DNA of 64,000 nt from Mesorhizobium tianshanense (lineage in GTDB: Bacteria; Pseudomonadota; Alphaproteobacteria; Rhizobiales; Rhizobiaceae): assembly GCF_007830515.1 (NCBI RefSeq), contig NZ_VLKT01000028.1, positions 1-64,000 of the forward strand. The letters run 5' to 3'. Positions 42,805 to 50,323 of the stretch are shown here, piece by piece. A program made the position numbers and the translations under genes. Under the pieces are notes generated by a model. The model saw only the letters and a program-made list of their open reading frames with translations, was not told the origin of the DNA and did not search any database. Numbering within the stretch: the first letter of the stretch is position 1; every line of letters starts with the position of its first letter.

Positions 42805-42977
42805 GGAGGCACTCCACCTTTAGCTGCGAAGCGGCGGCGGTGGTTGGTCCACCATCGGCCTGCTTCGTCCCCTTATGCCTCGAACTATGCCGCCGGCATT
42901 GGCACAGCCTATGAGCCAGACGGCTTCGTCGCATATGCCAGGGTGCTAAACAACCGTGGCCGGTCCCCGACGAGGCA

Positions 42978-44471
42978 TCAAGCCGCCGCCGGCCTGCGGC
43001 CGGCCGCCGTTGCCAGTTCGCGGATGCCGGGTTCGATGTGCTGCAGCGCGATCGAGGAGATGCCCAGCCGCATGAAGCGCGACGGCTTTTCGGTGCGGTC
43101 GAAGAAACGGTCGCCGGGCTCGATGATGACGCTGCGCGAGGCGGCGGCCTCGGCCAGCCCGCGCGAATCGGTGCCGCGCGGCCCCTCGAGCCAGAGCGAC
43201 GCGCCGCCGGCCGAATCGGTTGAGCGCCATTCCGGCAGGAAGGCGGAAATCGCATGGATCAGACGCTTGCGCCGTTCGTCGAAGGCGCTCGACAACCGCC
43301 GCACCAGCGCCTCGTGATGGCCGAGTGACAGGAACAGCGCGACCGCGCGCTGATTGTTGGCCGGCGGATGACGCAGCATGAACCGGCGTAACGCGCGAAG
43401 CTCGGCAATCAGGCCGGCCGAGGCGACGATGTAGCCGAGCCGCAGACCGGGGGCCAGCGTCTTCGACATCGAGCCGACATAGATGACGCGGCCGGAACGA
43501 TCGAGGCTCTTCAGCGCCTGCTGCGGCGCCTCGTCGAGAAGCTGGCTGTCATAGCCGTCCTCGATGATGATCTGGTTGTGGCGGTTGGCGCGCGCCAGCA
43601 GGTCCTGCCGGCGTTCCGCCGACAGCGGCACCATGGTCGGGCAGTGGTGGCTGGGTGTCACGAAGACGAAGCCGGAATCATTGGGAATGGAAGCGGTTAC
43701 GATGCCGGAGTGGTCGACCGGAACCGGTGTGACGTCGGCGCCGGCCAGCCGGAAGATCGAACGTGCGTCGGGGTAGCCGGGGTCTTCCATGGCCACCTTG
43801 GAACCCTTGGTCATCAGCAGCGTCGCCAGCATATAGAGCGCGTTCTGCGCGCCGAGCGTCACGATGATCTCGTCGGGATTGGCAAAGATGCCGCGCCGCG
43901 GCAACAGCCGCGCCTGGATCTGCTCGATTAGGAGCGGGTCGTCGCGGTCGACCATGTCGGATGCCCAGTTGCGGATCTCGAGCACGGCGAGCGCCATGCG
44001 GTTGCACTCGCGCCATTCTGCTGTCGGGAACAGTGCCGGATCGAACTGGCCATAGACGAACGGGTAGGACGACTTGATCCAGTTGTCGTGCTTGGCCGGC
44101 GGCGGCATGTCGCTGGCGGCGATCTGCCGGCGCGCCTTCCAGTCGATCTCGTTGGCCTGGTCGGGCGCCTTCTGATGCGGCCGCGCCGGCGTCGCCAGCA
44201 CCTCGGGATTGACGAAATGGCCGCGCCGTTCGCGCGCCACCAGGAAACCCTGGTCGACAAGCTGCTGGAAGGCCAGCACCACGGTGCCGCGCGCCACGCC
44301 CAGTTTCTCGGCCAGGATCCGGCAGGATGGAAGCGGCATCGAGGCGGCGATCTGCCGGTCCAGGATGGCGGCGACGATCGCCTGACGGATCTGCGCCTGC
44401 AGGGTCTGGCCGGATTCCGCCGAAATCCGGAACAGGCCGGACCATATGGCCGTGTCGTTTCGCTGTGGCAT
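42978..44471 (-). CDS. MocR-type regulator (GntR domain fused to aminotransferase-like domain)
   Basis: This 497-residue protein has a GntR winged helix in residues 20-90 (LQAQIRQAIVAAILDRQIAASMPLPSCR, then GVARGTVVLAFQQLVDQGFL) and a fold-type I PLP domain. The PLP domain has the Schiff-base Lys337 in SMSKTLAPGLR and the pocket Asp in IIEDGYDSQL. MocR proteins sense an amine or PLP-derived ligand. The ATG at 44471 is followed by the expected PQRND start. It faces pgi divergently and precedes the MttB-type gene on the same strand, which it may control. Confidence 0.9.
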   Translation of the reverse strand: MPQRNDTAIWSGLFRISAESGQTLQAQIRQAIVAAILDRQIAASMPLPSCRILAEKLGVARGTVVLAFQQLVDQGFLVARERRGHFVNPEVLATPARPHQKAPDQANEIDWKARRQIAASDMPPPAKHDNWIKSSYPFVYGQFDPALFPTAEWRECNRMALAVLEIRNWASDMVDRDDPLLIEQIQARLLPRRGIFANPDEIIVTLGAQNALYMLATLLMTKGSKVAMEDPGYPDARSIFRLAGADVTPVPVDHSGIVTASIPNDSGFVFVTPSHHCPTMVPLSAERRQDLLARANRHNQIIIEDGYDSQLLDEAPQQALKSLDRSGRVIYVGSMSKTLAPGLRLGYIVASAGLIAELRALRRFMLRHPPANNQRAVALFLSLGHHEALVRRLSSAFDERRKRLIHAISAFLPEWRSTDSAGGASLWLEGPRGTDSRGLAEAAASRSVIIEPGDRFFDRTEKPSRFMRLGISSIALQHIEPGIRELATAAGRRPAAA

Positions 44472-44713
44472 GGGATTGTTCCTCGATGGCCAGCCTTTTT
44501 CACTTGGCTGGACCAGTCGAATGTACCGGTGGCACAAGGGGTTGCGCCAATCAATTTTTCTGATCGCTGAGATTTATGCCAGTGATCCTTCGCTGCGCTG
44601 CGTCATCGCTGCGCATTGAAACCGGTGGATTTCGTCTAGATAGTTTGCCGCGACGACACGCGCCGGAAACATCCGGTCTGATATGATGGCATCAAAGACT
44701 TCGGAGCGAGGCA

Positions 44714-46375
44714 GTGGATCAATCGTCCTTTCAAAAACAGCTCGACGCCCTGCGCGCTCACCGTGTGGCCAAATCGGGCAGCATGCGCGAAGCCTTCGCC
44801 GCCGATCCGCAGCGCTTCGAAAAATTCTCCGCCACCGACGGCGACCTGCTGCTCGACTGGTCGAAATGCGCGGTCGATAGGCAGACGATGGATTTGCTGG
44901 AGAAGCTGGCGGCAGCCGCCGATCTCGAAGGCCGGCGCGACGCGATGTTCTCGGGCAAGAGGATCAACGTCACCGAAGGTCGCGCCGTGCTGCACACCGC
45001 GCTGCGCAACCTGAACGGCAAGGGCATCGTGCTCGACGGCCAGGACGTCAAGGCGGAGGTTGTCGCCGTGCTCGACGCGATGGGCGCCTTCGCCGATGCG
45101 GTGCGTTCCGGCAAGGCGGCCGGCGCCACCGGCAAGAAGATCACCGACGTCGTCAACATCGGCATCGGCGGCTCCGATCTTGGCCCTGCCATGGCGACGC
45201 TGGCGCTGGCGCCCTATCACGACGGCCCGCGCGCGCATTACGTGTCCAACATCGACGGCGCCCATATCCATGATACGCTGAAGGAACTTTCCGCCGAAAC
45301 CACGCTGTTCATCGTCGCATCGAAGACCTTCACCACAGTCGAGACGATGACCAACGCCGAGACGGCGCGCAAATGGGTGCAGAACGCGCTCGGCAAGGAA
45401 GCGGTCGGAAAGCATTTCGCCGCCGTCTCGACGGCGCTCGACCTTGTGGCCAAATTCGGCATCGCATCCGACCGCGTCTTCGGCTTCTGGGACTGGGTCG
45501 GCGGACGCTACTCCGTCTGGGGTGCGATCGGCCTGCCGGTGATGATCGCCGTCGGCCCGAAGAATTTTCGCGCTTTCCTCGATGGCGCGCATGCGATGGA
45601 CGAACATTTCCAGACGGCGCCGCTGGCCAGGAACCTGCCGGTGCTGATGGGGCTGATCGGCTGGTGGCATCGGGTGATCTGCAAATACCCCGCCCGCGCC
45701 GTCATTCCCTACGACCAGCGCCTATCCAGGCTGCCGGCCTATCTGCAGCAGCTCGACATGGAATCGAACGGCAAGAGCGTCACCCTCGACGGCGGCGCCG
45801 TGACCACGCCGACCGGCCCGCTTGTCTGGGGCGAGCCCGGCACCAACGGCCAGCATGCCTTCTTCCAGCTGCTGCACCAGGGCACCGACTTCATCCCGGT
45901 CGAATTCCTCGCCGCGGCCATCGGCCACGAGCCGGATCTCAAGCATCACCACGATCTGTTGCTCGCCAACTGCCTGGCGCAGTCGGAGGCCTTCATGAAG
46001 GGCCGCACGCTGGAGGAAGCGCGCGCGCAGATGCTGGCAAAAGGCATGGACCCCGCCGATGTCGACAGGATCGCCCCGCACCGCGTCTTCTCCGGTGACC
46101 GGCCCTCGGTGACCATCCTCTACAGACAACTCGATCCGCACACGTTCGGACGGCTGATCGCACTCTATGAGCACCGCGTCTTCGTCGAAGGCACGCTCTT
46201 CAACATCAATTCCTTCGACCAATGGGGCGTCGAACTCGGCAAGGAACTAGCGACCGGCCTGCTGCCCGTCGTGGAAGGCAAGGAGGTCGTGGAAGGCAAG
46301 GAGAATGCCGCAAAGCGCGACGCTTCGACTGCCGGACTGGTGGGACATATCCACCGATTGCGCGGATCGGAGTAA
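44714..46375 (+). CDS. pgi: Glucose-6-phosphate isomerase
   Basis: This 553-residue cytoplasmic enzyme interconverts glucose-6-phosphate and fructose-6-phosphate. The signatures GIGGSDLGPAMATLAL, FIVASKTFTTVET and the catalytic region GKSVTLDGGAVTTPTGPLVWGEPGTNGQHAFFQLLHQG are intact. The start is a GTG at 44714 preceded by GGAGCGAGG. Near the C-terminus an 18-bp perfect tandem duplication (46268-46285 and 46286-46303) doubles the segment VVEGKE, in a part that lies after the active-site domains. It is followed after five bases by a HAD phosphatase gene. Confidence 0.97.
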   Translation: MDQSSFQKQLDALRAHRVAKSGSMREAFAADPQRFEKFSATDGDLLLDWSKCAVDRQTMDLLEKLAAAADLEGRRDAMFSGKRINVTEGRAVLHTALRNLNGKGIVLDGQDVKAEVVAVLDAMGAFADAVRSGKAAGATGKKITDVVNIGIGGSDLGPAMATLALAPYHDGPRAHYVSNIDGAHIHDTLKELSAETTLFIVASKTFTTVETMTNAETARKWVQNALGKEAVGKHFAAVSTALDLVAKFGIASDRVFGFWDWVGGRYSVWGAIGLPVMIAVGPKNFRAFLDGAHAMDEHFQTAPLARNLPVLMGLIGWWHRVICKYPARAVIPYDQRLSRLPAYLQQLDMESNGKSVTLDGGAVTTPTGPLVWGEPGTNGQHAFFQLLHQGTDFIPVEFLAAAIGHEPDLKHHHDLLLANCLAQSEAFMKGRTLEEARAQMLAKGMDPADVDRIAPHRVFSGDRPSVTILYRQLDPHTFGRLIALYEHRVFVEGTLFNINSFDQWGVELGKELATGLLPVVEGKEVVEGKENAAKRDASTAGLVGHIHRLRGSE

Positions 46376-46380
46376 GCGGC

Positions 46381-47103
46381 TTGGCCGAGATCAAGGGAAT
46401 ATTGTTCGACAAGGACGGCACGCTTGTCGACTTCAACGCAACGTGGCTCGGCGTCGCCGATTTCATGGCGATGGACGCGGCGGAGGGCGACCGCTGGAAA
46501 GCCGACAGGCTGCTTGCCGCGGCTGGCTTCGATTTCGCCACCAAGCGCTTCAAGCCCGATTCCATCTTTGCTTCCGGCACCAATATGGATGTCGTCGAAC
46601 TTTGGTTTCCGCGCCTGTCCGAGGAAGATCAGATGCTTGCCGTCGCCCGCTTCAATGAGATCACCTCGATGCAGGGCTCGGCAATGGCGGTGGCGCTGCC
46701 GGGCATCGTCGAGACGCTTGGAATACTTCACGGGAAATCCTACCGGCTCGGCGTTGCCACCAACGATTCGACCACCGGCGCGGAAAAGACATTGCTGACG
46801 CTGGGCGTCGCCCAACTGTTCGACGCCGCCTATGGTTACGACGCGGTGGCCAATCCGAAACCGGCGCCGGACACAATCCTGGCCTTTTGCGACCTGACGG
46901 CCCTGAAGCCGTCGGCGATCGCCATGGTCGGCGACAGCCGCCACGATCTGGAGATGGCGCGGGTCGGCGGCTGCGGGCTGGCGATCGGCGTGCTCTCCGG
47001 CACCGGCACGCGCGAATCGCTGTCGCAGGTTGCCGACGTCATTCTGGAATCCGTTGCCGATCTGCCCGAGCTTCTTTCGGCGAGGGTCAGCGAGACGATC
47101 TAA
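46381..47103 (+). CDS. HAD-family phosphatase, phosphoglycolate phosphatase-like
   Basis: This 240-residue enzyme has the HAD motifs in order: FDKDGTLVDF (nucleophile Asp), ATNDSTTG, Lys in NPKPAPD, and VGDSRHDLEMA. The N-terminal TTG start at 46381 is backed by GGAG about ten bases upstream. Relatives dephosphorylate phosphoglycolate or another small phosphate ester; the substrate is not fixed. It follows pgi after five bases, so the two are co-transcribed. Its TAA stop (47101-47103) is the first three bases of a dispersed repeat. Confidence 0.88.
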   Translation: MAEIKGILFDKDGTLVDFNATWLGVADFMAMDAAEGDRWKADRLLAAAGFDFATKRFKPDSIFASGTNMDVVELWFPRLSEEDQMLAVARFNEITSMQGSAMAVALPGIVETLGILHGKSYRLGVATNDSTTGAEKTLLTLGVAQLFDAAYGYDAVANPKPAPDTILAFCDLTALKPSAIAMVGDSRHDLEMARVGGCGLAIGVLSGTGTRESLSQVADVILESVADLPELLSARVSETI

Positions 47104-47180
47104 TGCATGTCGCCCAAAAGTGCGCAGCGGTTTTGGGACAACGACATGCACAAAACAAAGGCTTGAAGCGCGTCGCATGA
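47101..47180. repeat. Dispersed repeat family B, copy 2
   Basis: It begins TAATGCATGTCGCCCAAAAG, overlapping the stop of the HAD gene, and continues TGCGCAGCGGTTTTGGGA, CAACGACATGCA and AAGCGCGTCGCATGAG. The inner TGCATGTCG...CGACATGCA and CCCAAAA...TTTTGGG blocks are inverted and form a stem-loop. It is the reverse-oriented equivalent of the copy at 12456-12582, which likewise supplies the TAA of the trxB-like gene. Confidence 0.72.
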
Positions 47181-47183
47181 GTC

Positions 47184-47948
47184 TCACCGGACGCGCCGCG
47201 CTTCAAGCTCGCATCCAGGTTGCTCCGGCTCGAACGAGAAGACGCCGCTCGGCTTCATCGCATTCCCGACTTCGCCGACATCCGGCACACGATATTCTGC
47301 CAGCAGGCGAAGCCGCGAGCGGGGCAGGTAGGCGCGGCCCGGGTCACCGATCAGCACATTGATGCCGGCGGCCAGGCAGCGGTCGAGGAAGAGCATGACC
47401 CGGTTGGCGAGATCTCGTCCATAAAACAAGTCTCCGACTGCCACGACATCCACCGCCGGCGGCGGACCAGCGGTGATGTCCTCGCCGACTACCGTGATCG
47501 TAACGCCATTCGCCGCCGCATTGAGACCGAGTGCGGCGACGCCGTTGCGGTCGATCTCGGACGCGATCACTTCGCTGGCGCCGGCCTTTGCCGCGGCGAT
47601 GCCGACGAGGCCCGAGCCGGCGCCGAGGTCGAGCACGCGAAACCCGGCCACGCTCTCCGGCCGATCGAGGATGTAGCGGGCAAGCACCGCGCCGCCGGCC
47701 CAGGCATAGGCCCAGTAAGGTGGCTGCGGCTCGGGCCCGTCCTCGTCAGCTTCCTCTTCTTCCGGCTCGGCTCCTCGTCCTTCTGGATGCGTGAGCCGCC
47801 ACAGACCGCTCGTTGGATGGGCTGCGTAAAGCCGGATTTCGGGAAGCGCGGGAACAGCGGCGATACGCATGTTCGCCTTGATGAATGTCAGCGGATCGGG
47901 GCGGGAAAACGTGTCCGCCGTATCGTCGACAGCAAAGCAATCGCCCAA
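47184..47948 (-). CDS. COG3897-type SAM-dependent methyltransferase
   Basis: This protein of about 254 residues matches the nicotinamide-N-methylase/ETFB-lysine-methyltransferase-like family: FIKANMRIAAVPALPEIRLYAAH, then PPYWAYAWAGGAVLARYIL, SAM motif VLDLGAGSGLVGIAAAKAGA and GDPGRAYLPRSRL. The target residue or compound is unknown. An acidic insert of about 18 residues (rich in Glu and Asp) near residue 65 is not usual for the family. The start is uncertain. The TTG at 47948, eight bases after the fadD stop, keeps the conserved FIKAN region; an ATG at 47870 would lose it. It lies downstream of fadD on the same strand. Confidence 0.8.
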   Translation of the reverse strand: MGDCFAVDDTADTFSRPDPLTFIKANMRIAAVPALPEIRLYAAHPTSGLWRLTHPEGRGAEPEEEEADEDGPEPQPPYWAYAWAGGAVLARYILDRPESVAGFRVLDLGAGSGLVGIAAAKAGASEVIASEIDRNGVAALGLNAAANGVTITVVGEDITAGPPPAVDVVAVGDLFYGRDLANRVMLFLDRCLAAGINVLIGDPGRAYLPRSRLRLLAEYRVPDVGEVGNAMKPSGVFSFEPEQPGCELEARRVR

Positions 47949-47956
47949 AATTATAC

Positions 47957-49894
47957 CTATCCCCGTAACGCCCGCCGCAGGATCTTGCCCACTGGCGTCT
48001 TCGGCAGTTCGGTCCGGAACTCGATATATTTTGGCCGCTTGTAGCCGGTCAGGTTTTCGCGGCAATAGACAGTCAGCACCTCGGCGGTCAGCGATGGGTC
48101 CTTCTTGACGACGAACAGCTTCGGCACTTCGCCCGAATGCTCGTCAGGCACGCCGATCGCCGCCACTTCGAGCACGCCCGGATGCAGGGCCACGATCTCC
48201 TCGAGTTCGTTCGGATAGACGTTGAAGCCGGACACAAGGATCATGTCCTTTTTACGGTCGACGATCTTGGTGTAGCCACGCTCATCCATGAAGCCCATGT
48301 CGCCCGATTTGAAGAAACCATCCTTGGTCATCACCCTGGCGGTCTCGTCCGGCCGGTTCCAGTAACCGGCCATCACCTGCGGTCCGCGGATGCAGATCTC
48401 GCCGACTTCGCCGAGCGGCAAATCATTGCCGTCGTCGTCACGGATGGCGATCTTGGTCGATGGCAGCGGCAGGCCAATCGTGCCGGTAAAATTGCCGTCG
48501 CTGAATTTGTTGGCAGTGGCCACCGGCGAGGTTTCCGAAAGCCCGTAGCCCTCGGTGATCGGGCAGCCGGTCAGCGCCTTCCAGCGCTCGGCAACGCCCT
48601 TGTGGACTGCCATGCCGCCGGCCAGCGTCAGGATCAGTGGCCTGAAGTCGAGCTTGCGGAAATCTTCATTGTTGAGCAGCGCGTTGAACAGCGTGTTGAG
48701 GCCCGGAAAGATGTGGACCGGGTATTTGCCGAATTCCTTGACGAAGCCGGGAATGTCGCGCGGATTGGGAATGAGTATGTTCTGGCCGCCCATCTGCATG
48801 CCCATCAGCGCGTTCACCGTCAGCGCGAAGATATGATAGAGCGGCAGCGCGCAGATGAAGTTGAGATGCGCCGGCCTCGGCTTGATGGTGAAGGCGTCTT
48901 CGATCCAGAGCGCGTTCTGCGCGACATTGGCCAGCACGTTGCTGTGCAGCAGTACCGCGCCCTTCGAGATGCCGGTGGTACCGCCCGTATACTGCAGGAA
49001 AGCGACATCGTCGGCAGCGACCTTCACCGGCTTGAAACTCACGCTGGCGCCTGCCTGCAACGCGGCGTTGAACTTGATATGGCCCGGAAGCGACCAGGCC
49101 GGCACCATCTTCTTCACGCGGCGCACGACGAAATTGACGATCGTCCCCTTCAGGCCGCCGAGCATGTCGCCCATCGCCGCGACCACGACGTGCTTGACCG
49201 CCGTGCTGGCGATCACCGCCTGCAAGGTGCTGGCGAAATTCTCGAGGATGACGATGGCTTGCGCGCCGGAATCCTTAAGCTGGTGTTCCAGCTCGCGCGG
49301 CGTGTAGAGCGGGTTGACGTTGACCACGATATAGCCGGCGCGCAGCACCGCCATCATCGCCACCGGATATTGCAGCACGTTCGGCATCATCAGCGCGACG
49401 CGCGCGCCTTTCTGCAGTCCCTTCGATTGCAGATAGGCGCCGAAGGCGGCCGATAGCCGCTCGACTTCCGCATAGGTGATGGTCTTGCCCATACAGGTGA
49501 AGGCGGGGCGGCTGGCGTACTGCTTGCAGACGTCGGTGAGCAGATCGCCGATGGAACCGAAGCGCGGGGCGCCGATCTCGGCCGGAACGACTTTCGGATA
49601 GCTTTTGAGCCAAGGCTTTTCCGGCAATCCGGCGGCAGGCGCCTCCGGCGATCTACTGGCCGGCCCCGGCTTCGACGCTGATGAAGCCGTTGTCGGTGCC
49701 GCGTTCGCCTCTGGTTTGACGACGGCGGGCTTTGCACCAGCCTTTGCAAACACATCGGTCTTCGCGGACGCAGCAGCCGCCTTCGGCCCGGCAACGGCTT
49801 CGGCAAACAGCGCTTTTGGCGTGTCGCGGCTGGCCGGCTTTGCGGCAGTTTTGGCGCCCGCTTTCGCTGGCGTCGTCCTTGATGTTTTTGCCAC
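47957..49894 (-). CDS. fadD: Long-chain fatty acid-CoA ligase with an Ala-rich N-terminal extension
   Basis: This 645-residue acyl-CoA synthetase has the ANL fold: AMP-binding loop YTGGTTGISKGAVL, GYGLSETSPVA, and a C-terminal hinge DRKKDMILVSGFNVYPNE with the catalytic Lys in RPKYIEFRTELPKTPVGKILRR. It activates long-chain fatty acids at the inner membrane. The first 90 residues or so, KTSRTTPAKAGAKTAAKPAS and onward, are low in complexity and rich in Ala, Lys, Pro and Thr, unlike ordinary FadD; the canonical part begins at PWLKSYPKVVPAEI. The GTG at 49894 has GGGAG upstream, so the extension is probably translated. Confidence 0.9.
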   Translation of the reverse strand: MAKTSRTTPAKAGAKTAAKPASRDTPKALFAEAVAGPKAAAASAKTDVFAKAGAKPAVVKPEANAAPTTASSASKPGPASRSPEAPAAGLPEKPWLKSYPKVVPAEIGAPRFGSIGDLLTDVCKQYASRPAFTCMGKTITYAEVERLSAAFGAYLQSKGLQKGARVALMMPNVLQYPVAMMAVLRAGYIVVNVNPLYTPRELEHQLKDSGAQAIVILENFASTLQAVIASTAVKHVVVAAMGDMLGGLKGTIVNFVVRRVKKMVPAWSLPGHIKFNAALQAGASVSFKPVKVAADDVAFLQYTGGTTGISKGAVLLHSNVLANVAQNALWIEDAFTIKPRPAHLNFICALPLYHIFALTVNALMGMQMGGQNILIPNPRDIPGFVKEFGKYPVHIFPGLNTLFNALLNNEDFRKLDFRPLILTLAGGMAVHKGVAERWKALTGCPITEGYGLSETSPVATANKFSDGNFTGTIGLPLPSTKIAIRDDDGNDLPLGEVGEICIRGPQVMAGYWNRPDETARVMTKDGFFKSGDMGFMDERGYTKIVDRKKDMILVSGFNVYPNELEEIVALHPGVLEVAAIGVPDEHSGEVPKLFVVKKDPSLTAEVLTVYCRENLTGYKRPKYIEFRTELPKTPVGKILRRALRG

Positions 49895-50323
49895 CTGTCG
49901 CTCCCTTGGCTGTTATTCTTATCTCTGCTTGCCCGCCGCGCCGTCTCCGAATGACAGAGACGTTCCTCCGCGGCCGGGCATCCAGGAAATCCAGCATGCC
50001 ACTATGTATTGCGACTATCGGCAGCCGTGCAAGTCTTGCCCCTGCGGCAAGACGGGAAGAAAATCTTCCGCGCCAGCGACAAGCCGAAGGTCGCGGTTCC
50101 TCACTATCGATCGCGTTGAAGATCAATAAAAAAATGCAGTCGTTAATAATGCCGTGATCGGCAAGAATTGACAATTTATTCTATTTTCTCGCGAGCATGC
50201 AGAATTAAATTCTGCTTCCCGTGGGGTAGGCAAGCGGGGTGTTCCAAAGCCGGAAAAACGGTGCTTATATGCGCGCTTCGCGAGCCTGATAGAGGGGCTT
50301 GGAAGAACATCAGGGAGTCCTCC
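49895..50323. other. Divergent intergenic region between fadD and the dipeptide ABC operon
   Basis: The 429 bases hold no convincing ORF. The half nearest fadD is GC-rich. The half nearest dppA is strongly AT-rich (50120-50220), with a TTGACA at 50168-50173 and a palindrome at 50199-50215, and this is where the dpp promoter most likely lies. Confidence 0.5.
50199..50215. promoter_or_regulatory. Palindromic site upstream of the dpp-like operon
   Basis: GCAGAATT-A-AATTCTGC is a perfect 17-base palindrome, 26 bases after a TTGACA box and 109 bases ahead of the first ATG. It is typical in size and symmetry of a dimeric regulator's operator. No regulator gene is adjacent. Confidence 0.55.

Noticed and set aside
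49620..49894. The Ala-rich N-terminus of FadD as a separate small gene
   Set aside because: It is in frame with FadD without a stop, and the GTG start has the only good ribosome site.
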